A DNA stretch of 64,000 nt from Clostridiales bacterium UBA6114 (lineage in GTDB: Bacteria > Bacillota > Clostridia > Oscillospirales > Butyricicoccaceae). Positions 51,945 to 61,200 of this stretch are shown here, one piece after another; position 1 is the first letter of the stretch; each line of letters opens with the position of its first letter. The stretch covers positions 133,604-197,603 of the forward strand of contig DIWE01000043.1 of the NCBI GenBank assembly GCA_002423435.1. The letters run 5' to 3'. The position numbers were made by a program, and so were the translations under genes. Under the pieces are notes generated by a model, which made no database searches, had not been told where the DNA came from, and worked only from the letters and a program-made list of their open reading frames with translations.

Positions 51945-52005
51945 TGCAGCCGGTTTTTTAGATATGACAATACTGATTGCAGGGCGGTATTCTGCACGTT
52001 CATGT

Positions 52006-52057
52006 ATAACAAAATGGTTATGAAGCTCATATTGTTATAATATTTTACAAATTATGA
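52006..52057 (+). promoter_or_regulatory. Candidate LysR operator region before the sulfatase-maturase gene
   Basis: ATAAC (52006-52010), 6 bases, GTTATGA (52017-52023) and a single ATTATGA (52051-52057) repeat the half-site found before the LysR gene (ATTATGA and its complement TCATAAT). They lie 25-80 bases before the anSME start, in AT-rich DNA. Confidence 0.35.
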
Positions 52058-52083
52058 TCGAACGTATATATTAAGAGTATCGC

Positions 52084-53238
52084 ATGTGTACAGATCAAAG
52101 CAAAAGAGGGTATGTTGATTTGCCGTCGATAGGCGTATTGATCAAACCGGCTTCGGGAAGCTGCAACCTTCGCTGCAAATACTGCTTTTACCACTCGGTA
52201 ACGGAAATGCGGCGGGTAAAATCCTACGGTTTTATGAGTCTTGAAACCCTTGAGACGATTGTCCGGAAAGCGCTCGGCTCAGCCGACGGGCATTGTGTTT
52301 TTGCCTTTCAGGGCGGAGAGCCGACGCTGGTCGGGCTGGATTTTTACAGGGAGCTTATAAAACTGCAAAAGAAGCACAACTTAAAACGTGTAAACATACA
52401 AAACGCCATTCAGACAAACGGGATGCTGATCGACGACGATTGGGCAAGGTTTCTTGCGGAAAATCATTTTCTCGTCGGCCTGTCCCTTGACGGGCCAAAG
52501 GACATTCACGACAACATGCGGACGGATATAAGCGGCAAGGGGTCTTATACAAAAGCAATGGAAGCCGTGCGCCTGTTTAATAAGCATCACACGCAGTACA
52601 ACATTTTGACGACGGTCAACGCAAACGTGGCCAGGCACGCGGAAAAGGTTTACCGATTCTTTCGAAAGAACGGCTTTGATTATCTGCAGTTTATCCCCTG
52701 TCTGGACCCGCTGGGCGAAGAACCGGGAGGGCATGACTATTCGCTCACGCCCGAAAAATACGCGCGCTTTCTGAAGGCGATATTCGATCTCTGGTACGAG
52801 GATGTGATAAAAGGAGAGCCTGTCAGCATCCGGCATTTCGACAACCTTGTGGGAATGCTTGTGGGCCGCGCGCCCGAGGAGTGCGGCATGATGGGCGTAT
52901 GCGGCTGCCAGTTTGTCATCGAGGCCGACGGAAGCGTATACCCCTGTGATTTCTATGTGCTCGACGAGTGGCGCCTCGGCAATATCCGGGATATGGGGTT
53001 TGAGGAGCTTAAGCTCTCCGAGAGGGCCGGACGGTTTGTGGAGGTGTCGCAAAATAAGGCGCGGGAGTGCGCGGGATGCAGATGGTTTTATCTGTGCCGG
53101 GGCGGCTGCCGAAGGTCGAGAGAGCCTTTTGCGGAGGGAAAGCCCGCGCTGAACTATTTTTGTCCGGCTTTTAAAGAGCTGTTTGAGTATGCCGCTCCGA
53201 GGCTTCATCAAATTGCCGCTTTTTTATCCCGCAAATAA
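52084..53238 (+). CDS. Anaerobic sulfatase-maturating enzyme (radical SAM/SPASM)
   Basis: Converts the active-site Cys of sulfatases to formylglycine without oxygen. The 384 residues carry the radical SAM cluster C27-x3-C31-x2-C34 (SGSCNLRCKYCFYHS), AFQGGEPTLVGL, QTNGMLI and LSLDGPKDIHD, then two SPASM cluster regions (ECGMMGVCGCQFVIEADG followed by VYPCDFYV; CAGCRWFYLCRGGC). The DGxVYPCDFY sequence holds the Asp thought to act as base in anSME. Its only obvious client here is the sulfatase at 45152, on the other side of the LysR gene. Confidence 0.94.
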   Translation: MCTDQSKRGYVDLPSIGVLIKPASGSCNLRCKYCFYHSVTEMRRVKSYGFMSLETLETIVRKALGSADGHCVFAFQGGEPTLVGLDFYRELIKLQKKHNLKRVNIQNAIQTNGMLIDDDWARFLAENHFLVGLSLDGPKDIHDNMRTDISGKGSYTKAMEAVRLFNKHHTQYNILTTVNANVARHAEKVYRFFRKNGFDYLQFIPCLDPLGEEPGGHDYSLTPEKYARFLKAIFDLWYEDVIKGEPVSIRHFDNLVGMLVGRAPEECGMMGVCGCQFVIEADGSVYPCDFYVLDEWRLGNIRDMGFEELKLSERAGRFVEVSQNKARECAGCRWFYLCRGGCRRSREPFAEGKPALNYFCPAFKELFEYAAPRLHQIAAFLSRK

Positions 53239-53310
53239 TGCATATGCCTTTTATGATTTTGCTGCCATTGCAAGAGTTTTTTAGAAGGTGATTGTACGGA
53301 CGGCTCGTTT

Positions 53311-55017
53311 CTGAATAAGCATGTACCGGTTATCGCAGCCGTAAAAGCTTACAAAAGGGAATATATAAAAAATGATCTGACGGCGGCGCTCACGGTGGCG
53401 GTAATCGCCATTCCGCAGTCGATGGCCTACGCGATCATTGCCGGGGTCGATCCGGTCTACGGCCTTTATACCGCCATCGTTTCCACAATCTTAAGCTCGC
53501 TGTTTGGAAGCTCCGAGCATCTGATCGCGGGCCCGACCAACGCGATCTCCCTTCTTGTGGCAAGCGGCATGAAGGGTTATGTCGGCGCGGACAATTTTTA
53601 TGAGATGCTTTTTCTGACGACATTCGTCGTCGGCGTCATTCAGATTTTATTCGGCCTGATCCGTCTTGGAAAAGCCATTCATTATGTTTCCCATGCCGTT
53701 ATCGTGGGGTTTACCGCGGGAGCGGGTGTGCTGATTGCGCTTGGGCAGCTGAACGGGCTCCTTGGCATTACCCTTGAGGGCGACTATATGTCGCCTGTGG
53801 CTAAAGTCTTCAGCGTCATTCAAAAATTTGGACAGATCAATCCATACGCTTTTGGCCTGGGCGCGCTGACCATTGCCGTTATTGTTTTATGCAGGAAGCT
53901 CAACAAAAACCTTCCGGGCGCGCTGTTTGGGATTCTCATATCAATAATTCTGGTCGCGGTATTCTCGCTTGACCAATATTCCGTAAAGCTGGTCGGTGAA
54001 ATCCCGTCCGCGATTCCCCCGTTTAAGATGCTCAGCTTTAACCTCGGTCTGGTAAAGGAGTTGTTTTCCGGCGCGCTGCCGATTGCCATTATCGGGCTGG
54101 TGGAGGCGATTTCCATTTCAAAGTCCATCGCGAGCACCTCGGGGCAAAAGCTGGACGTAAACCAGGAATTTATAGGGCAGGGGATTGCAAACGCCGTATC
54201 CGCGTTCTTTCAGTGCTTTCCCGGCTCGGGCTCTTTTACGCGCTCGGCGATAAACTATTTCAGCGGTGCGAAAACCCGCATGGCCGGCATTGCATCCGGC
54301 ATCATTTTCGCCGTTGTTCTGCTGTTTTTTACCCCGTATGCAAAATACATACCCAAGGCAAGCCTGGCAGGCGTCATTATGGTAATCGCATTCGGCATGG
54401 TAAACCGCAGGGAGATGAAAAAGGTCGGAAGAACCAGCCGGTCCGATGCGATCGTCATGTGGATCACCTTTGGCGCGACCGTGCTGATGCCGGACCTCGA
54501 CTGGGCGATCTATATGGGCATCGCCATTTCCATTGTTCTCTATCTGAAGGATACAAACACAGTGCCGATAAAGGTTCTGATTCCCGTGGAGGAGGGTGCA
54601 AACCACTTCTATGAGAGGGAGATAAGCTATATAAAAGAAAAGGTCCAGATCCTGATCGTTCAATTGGAGGGGAACTTATATTTCGGCTCCTCAAACGACC
54701 TTGAAAGCAAGCTTAATAGCATTAAGGACAAGGCTAAGGTCTTTATTCTGAGAATGAAGCCGGTATCGATGATCGATGTCACGGCGCTCGACGCCATCAA
54801 GGCATTCGTAAGGCAGGTGAAAAAATCCGGGGGAAGCATCGTCATCTGCGGTCTGCGCACCGGACTGAACAAGGTGCTGATCCATTCCGGACTTTTGGAG
54901 GAAGTCGGCATGGAAAACATCTTCCTTTCGGAGGACGAGATATTCGCCTCCTCGGCCAAGGCGCTTAAACGCGCCGGGGAGATCGCGGCGCAGGCAGGGC
55001 GGGATCTTTTAGACTGA
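53311..55017 (+). CDS. SulP-family anion transporter with STAS domain; no canonical start codon
   Basis: Sulfate-type transporter: about 12 hydrophobic segments, the signature VIAIPQSMAYAIIAGVDPVYG, and a C-terminal STAS domain (about the last 110 residues, ILIVQLEGNLYFGSSNDLESKL). The conserved N-terminus, reading VPVIAAVKAYKREYIKNDLT, lies upstream of the first in-frame GTG (53395), yet the frame, open from 53257, contains no ATG, GTG or TTG there. CTG 53311 is given as a possible start; a frameshift after an out-of-frame TTG at 53292, which follows AGAAGGTGA, is the alternative. In this island it could carry away sulfate released by the sulfatase, or take sulfate up. Confidence 0.85.
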   Translation: MNKHVPVIAAVKAYKREYIKNDLTAALTVAVIAIPQSMAYAIIAGVDPVYGLYTAIVSTILSSLFGSSEHLIAGPTNAISLLVASGMKGYVGADNFYEMLFLTTFVVGVIQILFGLIRLGKAIHYVSHAVIVGFTAGAGVLIALGQLNGLLGITLEGDYMSPVAKVFSVIQKFGQINPYAFGLGALTIAVIVLCRKLNKNLPGALFGILISIILVAVFSLDQYSVKLVGEIPSAIPPFKMLSFNLGLVKELFSGALPIAIIGLVEAISISKSIASTSGQKLDVNQEFIGQGIANAVSAFFQCFPGSGSFTRSAINYFSGAKTRMAGIASGIIFAVVLLFFTPYAKYIPKASLAGVIMVIAFGMVNRREMKKVGRTSRSDAIVMWITFGATVLMPDLDWAIYMGIAISIVLYLKDTNTVPIKVLIPVEEGANHFYEREISYIKEKVQILIVQLEGNLYFGSSNDLESKLNSIKDKAKVFILRMKPVSMIDVTALDAIKAFVRQVKKSGGSIVICGLRTGLNKVLIHSGLLEEVGMENIFLSEDEIFASSAKALKRAGEIAAQAGRDLLD

Positions 55018-55034
55018 CGCGGGAGCTGAATCTG

Positions 55035-55328
55035 ATGAACAATAAAAATTATTATAATCTAAATCAGAAAGATATGATCTTGCGGGATTATCTGGCAGCC
55101 GACAGGACGGTTTTGGCAAACGAAAGAACGCTTTTGTCGTATGTCCGCACCTTTATTGCGTTCATTGCTTCCGGAATAGGCATTGTCAAGCTTTTTGAAC
55201 AGCCGTATTTTATTGGAATAGGAACGATTATGGTTGTGATATCACCGATTTTTCTTACCGTGGGCCTGTATCGTTTTTTCAAAATGGAGGGAAGGCTGAA
55301 AAAATTATATGACTGGCGTGACGTTTAG
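55035..55328 (+). CDS. DUF202 (YidH-type) small membrane protein
   Basis: A 97-residue protein with a cytosolic N-terminus containing DRTVLANERTLLSYVRTFIAF, the DUF202 signature, and two or three membrane helices (about 38-58, 62-85). Function of the family is not established. It begins 17 bases after the SulP gene and likely shares its transcript, so it may assist or regulate the transporter, which is inference. Confidence 0.85.
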   Translation: MNNKNYYNLNQKDMILRDYLAADRTVLANERTLLSYVRTFIAFIASGIGIVKLFEQPYFIGIGTIMVVISPIFLTVGLYRFFKMEGRLKKLYDWRDV

Positions 55329-55376
55329 AATTGCGATAACAGGTTTTACCCAAATACGATACGTATTGGAGGCAAC

Positions 55377-56897
55377 ATGAAATACTTAATTGGTACGGAT
55401 ATCGGCACTTCGGGTACCAAGTCGATCATTATGGATACAAACGGCAAGCTGATTGCCTCGGATCTGCAGGAATACGATGTCCTGACCCCCAAGGCATTGT
55501 GGGCGGAACAGTGGCCCGGCGTCTGGCTGGACGCCGCCAAGCGTTCCGTTAAGAATGCAGCCGAAAAAGCCGGGGTGGACAAAAAGGACATTAAGGGCCT
55601 TTGCATCAGCGGCCTTTACGGCGGTTCCGGCATTCCTTTGGATAAAAATATGGAGCCTGTCCGCCCCTGCATGATCTGGATGGATCGCAGAGCTGCGGAT
55701 CAGGAGCAATGGGTAAAGGAGAACATCGACGGGGAAAAGCTCGCGCGCATCACGCACAATGGCACGGACCCGTATTACGGCTACATCAAAATTCTCTGGA
55801 TCCGTGACAACGAACCGGCAAACTGGGCAAAGATCAAGCTTTTTCTGCCTCCCAACGCTTATGTGATTTATAAGCTCACCGGCAGGGTCGCGATCGATTA
55901 TTCCTCCGCCGGAAATATCGGCGGCATTTTCGACATGAACACCCGGTACTGGTCTTATGAGCTTATGGACGATATGGGCATTCCCCGTTCTATGATGCCT
56001 CGGGATATCGTCACCAGCGATACCGTTGTAGGCGGCCTGACTTTTGATGCGGCCGCTGAGCTGGGACTCTGTGAAGATACGCCGGTCTGTGCGGGCGGCG
56101 TGGACTGCGGCGTGGCTTCTTTCGGCTTGGGCGTGTTTGAGCCTGGCGAATATGTGGCCGCCATCGGCACGTCCATGTGTGCGGCCTTCATTCATGACAG
56201 GCCCCTCAAGGCTGAAAACCTGATCGAATGGCCCTATGTGATCCGTTCCCGTCATCTGTCCTATTCTTTCGGCGGCGGCGCGACCGCGGGCGCGGTGGTC
56301 AAATGGTTCCGCGACAATTTCGCCGAACTGGAGAAGGCCGAGGAGGCGGGCGGCGGGAAGAATGCCTATTATGTGCTGGACAAGCAGGCGAAGAAAATTC
56401 CCGCCGGGTCCAGCGGCCTTATTGTTTTGCCCTTCTTTATGGGCGAACGGAGCCCGGTTTGGGACACAAACGCGAAAGGCGTTATTTTTGGCCTGTCTCT
56501 GGCGCATACGAAAGCCCATATCTACCGCGCCTTTCTGGAAGCCGTGGCCTATTCGCTGAGACACACCATGGAATCGACAGGGGAATATCTGGGCGAATAT
56601 ATCCTGTTGGCGGGCGGGGTCACAAAATCCAGACTGTGGAGACAGATTTTCGCAGATGTGACCGGCTATGCCGCGGTATGCCCTGTCAACGATGTGGAGG
56701 CAAACCTGGGCGATGTGATGCTGGCGGGCCTCGGCACCGGCCTTCTGACCCTGGAGGATATCAAGAGGTGGCAGGTATTGGGCGATAAAATTCTGCCGAA
56801 TCCCGAGATACATCAGAAATATAACGAATACTATAAGCTTTATCACTCCGTCTATCAGGACCTGAAAAAGGATATGGAGCTGATTTCTGCTATTTAA
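55377..56897 (+). CDS. FGGY-family carbohydrate kinase (xylulokinase-like)
   Basis: ATP-dependent kinase of sugars or polyols, 506 residues. N-terminal actin-like ATPase domain with GTDIGTSGTKSIIMD, catalytic Asp in GGVDCGVASFGLG, nucleotide-binding AAIGTSMCAAF and the C-terminal LLAGGVTKSRLWRQIFADV. Many FGGY kinases act on ketopentoses, glycerol or tetritols; the substrate cannot be read from sequence. A GGAGG seven bases before ATG 55377 is strong. It closes the + strand half of the sulfatase island and could phosphorylate the same freed sugar or polyol as, or an alternative to, DhaKL. Confidence 0.88.
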   Translation: MKYLIGTDIGTSGTKSIIMDTNGKLIASDLQEYDVLTPKALWAEQWPGVWLDAAKRSVKNAAEKAGVDKKDIKGLCISGLYGGSGIPLDKNMEPVRPCMIWMDRRAADQEQWVKENIDGEKLARITHNGTDPYYGYIKILWIRDNEPANWAKIKLFLPPNAYVIYKLTGRVAIDYSSAGNIGGIFDMNTRYWSYELMDDMGIPRSMMPRDIVTSDTVVGGLTFDAAAELGLCEDTPVCAGGVDCGVASFGLGVFEPGEYVAAIGTSMCAAFIHDRPLKAENLIEWPYVIRSRHLSYSFGGGATAGAVVKWFRDNFAELEKAEEAGGGKNAYYVLDKQAKKIPAGSSGLIVLPFFMGERSPVWDTNAKGVIFGLSLAHTKAHIYRAFLEAVAYSLRHTMESTGEYLGEYILLAGGVTKSRLWRQIFADVTGYAAVCPVNDVEANLGDVMLAGLGTGLLTLEDIKRWQVLGDKILPNPEIHQKYNEYYKLYHSVYQDLKKDMELISAI

Positions 56898-56918
56898 CAG
56901 AAACCACCGCAAGGAAAA

Positions 56919-56955
56919 TCAAACACGGGAGTGCCTCATTTGAGCACTCCCGTGT
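56919..56955. repeat. 37-base direct repeat, copy 1 (hairpin without T-run)
   Basis: Identical over 37 bases to 57144-57180. Contains a 12-bp stem ACACGGGAGTGC (56923-56934) with GCACTCCCGTGT (56944-56955). GAGGC follows instead of Ts, so it is unlikely to terminate transcription by itself. It stands 21 bases after the FGGY kinase stop. Confidence 0.85.
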
Positions 56956-57143
56956 GAGGCTGTCGAAAAACTCGACAGCCTTTTGAGGGGGAATCCAATT
57001 CCCCCTCAAAGCTCCTCCAGGTGCGGACAAAACCGTTGGTTTTGTCCAGGGTGTCCTTCGGCGGCGCATGTCCGCCTGCGGACTTATCCCAAGTTAAGGG
57101 GCTTCGGCCCCTTAACAATTCCCGGAATATACTTTTTTGACAC
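56956..57143. repeat. Array of five tightly packed hairpins between two direct repeats
   Basis: Seen in order: GGCTGTCGA/TCGACAGCC (56958-56980); TGAGGGGGAA/TTCCCCCTCA (56984-57008); GGACAAAACC/GGTTTTGTCC (57025-57047); GTCCGC/GCGGAC (57070-57083); GTTAAGGGG/CCCCTTAAC around a CTTCGG loop (57093-57116). No coding frame of note. The dense perfect stems imply a structured RNA or a dispersed intergenic element; part of the 310-base gene-free stretch between the FGGY kinase and the efflux operon. Confidence 0.7.
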
Positions 57144-57185
57144 TCAAACACGGGAGTGCCTCATTTGAGCACTCCCGTGTTTTTT
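57144..57185 (+). terminator. 37-base direct repeat, copy 2, with T-run: terminator of the FGGY kinase transcript
   Basis: The same 12-bp stem as copy 1 (ACACGGGAGTGC with GCACTCCCGTGT), here followed by TTTTT on the + strand. Convergent genes end on both sides (kinase at 56897, TolC-like at 57208); on the - strand only a weak T-run follows. Confidence 0.8.
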
Positions 57186-57207
57186 ATATATATGGGCAGT
57201 CGGGCGG

Positions 57208-58296
57208 TTATTGCTGCCAGATGCCGCTTGTCATCGCTTCGTAGGCATAAAGAGAGGAATAAAAATCGAGCTGCGCCGAAACCAGCGCATTTTTATGAAA
57301 CGCCTGCTGCGAGGCGCTGTCAAGATAACTGTTTTTACTGATCATGCCCCGGTCGAATTTAAGGGCTGCGGTCTCGGCATCCCGGCTGCTTAAGGCATAT
57401 GCGTTCTCCGCGTCGGACAGGGCGGAAGCCCTTTCTTTCAAAGCAAGATAGGCGCTCTTAAACGCCTGGGGAAAATCGTCCTCCATAGCTTCGAGTGTCA
57501 GCTGTTCAACCTTTTTCTGGTTTCCGCTGTTGTTTTTTACGGTAAGCCTCTGAATTTTCAGCGCGTAGCAGTTTTTGTGCGCGAGTGTCAGATCCGCGTC
57601 GTAATCAATGGCTGCGATGACGCTTTCCGCCTCTTCGGCGGTGATGCCGTCAAAGGGAGCGATGACCATTTGAGTTTCCGGAACGCCTATATAGGTGCCA
57701 AGCTTTGCTTTTATCGTGTCAATGGCATTGGAAAGCGCCTGGATAGAGGAAGAAAGCTCCGTTTCGGACTGCTGTAGCGCATTGACGCTGTCGGTTGTAG
57801 CCATCCCGATCTCCTGCATCTTTCTGGTGACTGCAAGGCTGCGTTCAAGCTTCTCGGCGGACGCGTTCAGTTCCTCATAGCGGTTTTGAAGGGCATAGCA
57901 GTTTAAAAGCAGGCTCTGCCCGCCGAGGCCGATCTGGATTTTGGCGCTTTCCACCGAAAGCTCGGTGCTTTCTTTGGTTTCTCTTGAAATCTGCTGGGAC
58001 ATCAGGGAGTTCATGCTTGAGGTGAAATAAAGGCTGGACGACGGATCGGTGAAAAGATCCCAGGTTGCATCCACCGCGTCGCTGATGTCCTCGATGCTTT
58101 TATACAATACCTTTAAGTTTAGGTCCGCGACCTTGCCGCTGATATTATTTTCATAGGCCAGATCATAAACGTTTTGAAGGCTCACCGCGGTCGTGTCACG
58201 GCCGTTTTCGTCAGCCATTGCCGCCGGGGGAAAGATGGCTGTGGTCAATATGGCGCAGGCTGCAAATGAAATGGTTCGTTTCAGTATTTGGTTCAT
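57208..58296 (-). CDS. TolC/outer-membrane-efflux-like coiled-coil protein
   Basis: The 362-residue product has a signal peptide (MNQILKRTISFAACAILTTA through AMADENG) and then long helical, heptad-rich segments in two repeats with the OEP-family pattern (SLQNVYDLAYENN, GMATTDSVNALQQSETELSSSIQALSNAID, and later KFDRGMISKNSYLDSASQQAF). It is shorter than TolC (about 470) and clear barrel strands are not obvious, so it may be a cell-wall-side tunnel rather than an outer-membrane pore. It overlaps the RND gene by 4 bases and is the last gene of the efflux operon. Confidence 0.75.
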   Translation of the reverse strand: MNQILKRTISFAACAILTTAIFPPAAMADENGRDTTAVSLQNVYDLAYENNISGKVADLNLKVLYKSIEDISDAVDATWDLFTDPSSSLYFTSSMNSLMSQQISRETKESTELSVESAKIQIGLGGQSLLLNCYALQNRYEELNASAEKLERSLAVTRKMQEIGMATTDSVNALQQSETELSSSIQALSNAIDTIKAKLGTYIGVPETQMVIAPFDGITAEEAESVIAAIDYDADLTLAHKNCYALKIQRLTVKNNSGNQKKVEQLTLEAMEDDFPQAFKSAYLALKERASALSDAENAYALSSRDAETAALKFDRGMISKNSYLDSASQQAFHKNALVSAQLDFYSSLYAYEAMTSGIWQQ

Positions 58297-61200
58297 AAGA
58301 TACCTCCTGCTGCTGTTTTGTTAAGACGCCGGGCGGCGCGTTTTATTCTGAAATTGTCGAGGACAGTGTATAGTACCGGAATAAAAATGAGAGTCGCAAA
58401 CATGGAAAACATCATGCCGAAAATGGTGACCACGGCAAGCGGCTTGGTCATTTCGGTGCCGCTGCTTGTCGTCACCGCCATCGGCAGAAGGCCGAGAACC
58501 GTGGTCAGCGTCGTCATTAAAATCGGGCGTATCCTTGTGATGCCCGACTGGACCAGCGCCTGCCGGCAGCTGCAGCCCTCCGCTCGGAGCTGATCGGTAT
58601 AGTCGATAAGCATAATCGCGTTGTTGACAACCATGCCAACGAGCATGATAAGGCCCATGAGCGCCGCGGCCGATATGCTGAATCCGCAGAGGAAAAGGCC
58701 GAACAGTCCGCCCGACAGCGCCAGCGGGATGGAGAACATGATGATGAAGGGGTTTAAGTATTTCTGGAACTGCGCGACCATGACCATGTACACCAAAAGC
58801 AGAGCGACCACCAGAGCAATGAGCAGGTCGCGGACGGAATCGCCCATTTGCTCGGTATAGCCCGTATATTCGTAGCTATAGCCTAAGGGCATATGGTAGG
58901 AGGCGAGTTTTTCCGAAACATCCTTTTTAACCGAGTTTAAATCCCGGCCGTAAATGGACGCATCGACGGTAACCGACCGCTGCTGGTTATAACGGTCAAT
59001 GGAAACCGGCCCGTCTTTGACGCTGATATCCGCGACCTCGGACAGCGGAATGCTCGCCCCGTATGAGGTCGCAATGCTGATATTTTTAAGATCGGCCAGA
59101 TATGTAAGCGAATCCTTGTCGTTTCGGATGCGCACGTCCAGCTCATTGCCGTTTACCTTGTATTCGGTGACCACCGTGCCGGTCACCGCTTTTCGGACGG
59201 CATCGGAGATCTGTGCGGATGTGATTCCGTAGGCCGAAGCGCGGGAACGGTCGATCGAGATATTGGCTTCGGGCACGGACTTTTCCGCCGAGCAGGTCAC
59301 ATCGCGGGTTCCGTCTACCGAGGAGATCAAACCGACAAGGTCGTTTCCGATGCTTCGAAGCTCATCGTTGTCGTCTCCCGTGATGCGCAGGGAGACACCA
59401 CTGCTGGAATAAGAACCCATGGCCGAGGCCGATGAGGATACCGTGATCTTCGCGCCGGAAATATTCTCCACGCGCCGCCTTATGTCGTCGGCCACGGAAT
59501 CCGCGCTGCGTTTTCGCTCCGCTTTGTCCACAAGATTTACATAGACGGTGGCGGTATCCGCCGACGCGCCGGCCGAAATTCCGGCACCGCCCACCATCGC
59601 AAAGTTTCCGGTCATTTCCGGAATATCGGAAATGGCCTCCGAAACCCGGTCGATCATTTGAATGGACTCGTCCAGCACAGCCCCCGAAGGCATCTCAATA
59701 GAGATGGAAAGCATGCCCTGATCCATGGCGGGCATAAAATCCACGCCTGCCAGCGGAACGCTTAAACAGGTCAGCACGAATATGGCCAGGGTAATAAGGG
59801 CGGCCTTCTTTTTGCGGTCAAGCGCCCAGTTGATCATCCGGCTGTAAATGCCTTCAATTTTGTCGATCACCCTTCTGAAGGAGTCCGTCAGGCGTTTTGC
59901 GGCAGGAAACCTGATTTTAGCGGAAGTCTGCCCGCTGTCCCGCTTCATCAGCTTGGAACAGGCCATGGGCACAAACGTAAGCGCCATGACCAGGGAAGCG
60001 CCCAATGAATAGCATATCGTAAGCGAAAGGTCGCGAAAAATATCTCCGACGGTGCCCCCTACAAACATCAGGGGGATAAACACGCAGCAGGTGGTGATAG
60101 TTCCCGCCGCAATGGAGGAGGCCACCTCTTTGGTGCCGTCCAAAGCCGCCGCCGCGGCGTCTTTGCCGTTGTTAAAGTGCCGGTAAACGCTTTCCAAAAC
60201 GACGATGGAATTGTCCACCAGCATGCCGATGCCGATCGTCAGGCCGCCTAAAGAAATAATATTGAAATCGATTCCGCTCACGTACATGAGCGCGAAAGTC
60301 ACGATAACGGAGGACGGAATGGAGACGGCGATAATCAGCGAGCCCTTAATTTCCACCAAAAACAGGAAGATGACCAATATGGCGAGAAGACAGGCTATAA
60401 GCAGGGTCGACAGTACGTTATTCAGAGAACGCTTGATATAGTCGGAATCGTCCATGAGAAAATGAAATGAGATGTCGGGGTACTCCCCGGAAAGCTTCTG
60501 GAGCTCCGACCGGACTCCGTCCGCCACCTCCACCGTATTGGCGTCGGATTGTTTCTGTACCGTCATAACGATGCCCTGCTGCCTGTTGATCATGGCGTAT
60601 GTGGTGTTGTCCGTGTCGACTTTCTCCACGTCGGCCACATCGGCAAGATGGATCACGGCGCCGGAGGGCGTGGTGATCGGGAGATTCCTGATATCGTCCA
60701 ACGACTGAAATTCCCCGACGGAACGGATGAGCAGCTTGGAATCCCCCTGCTGAATCCTGCCCGCGGAATAGTTTTGATTTTCGGCTGCCAAAAGCTGAGA
60801 AATTTGCGCTTCGGTGACATGAAAGCCGGAGAGCGCTTCCGGATGCACGGTAATCTGGATCTCCTGTTCAAGGCCGCCGGCAAAATCGACCGATGCCACG
60901 CCGTCCAGTCTTTTTATGCGGTTTTCCACGTCGTCTTCCAGAATATCCTTCAGCTCATACAGGTTTCTGGTTTCCGACGAGACGCCGATGGCGAGCTGGG
61001 ACAGCATATTGGGATCGATTTTTATTACCATAGGCGATTCTGCCCCGCCGGGAAGGGCGGCTTTTACCAAGTCCACCTTTTCCCGCACGTCCAGAGACGC
61101 CATGTCAATATCGGTGTTGCCGGTAAACTGCAAAATAACGATGGACGTTCCGTCCGAGGAAATCGAGTTGATCGTATCTATGTTCGGGATGGTCGCGAGG

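Noticed and set aside
51939..51957. Weak hairpin with Ts after the LysR gene as terminator
   Set aside because: Only a four-base stem overlapping the stop codon; too weak to call, though GGTTTTTT follows.
51996..52066. ACGTTC/GAACGT inverted pair before the anSME gene
   Set aside because: Only six bases with about 60 between; expected by chance.
55386..56912. A 508-codon open frame on the - strand opposite the FGGY kinase
   Set aside because: It mirrors the third-position bias of the kinase gene, has no ribosome site, no recognisable domain, and low-complexity composition typical of an antisense shadow.
56919..57180. Insertion sequence with 37-base target duplication
   Set aside because: No transposase, no terminal inverted repeats, and 37 bases is too long for a usual target duplication; the repeats are terminator-like hairpins.
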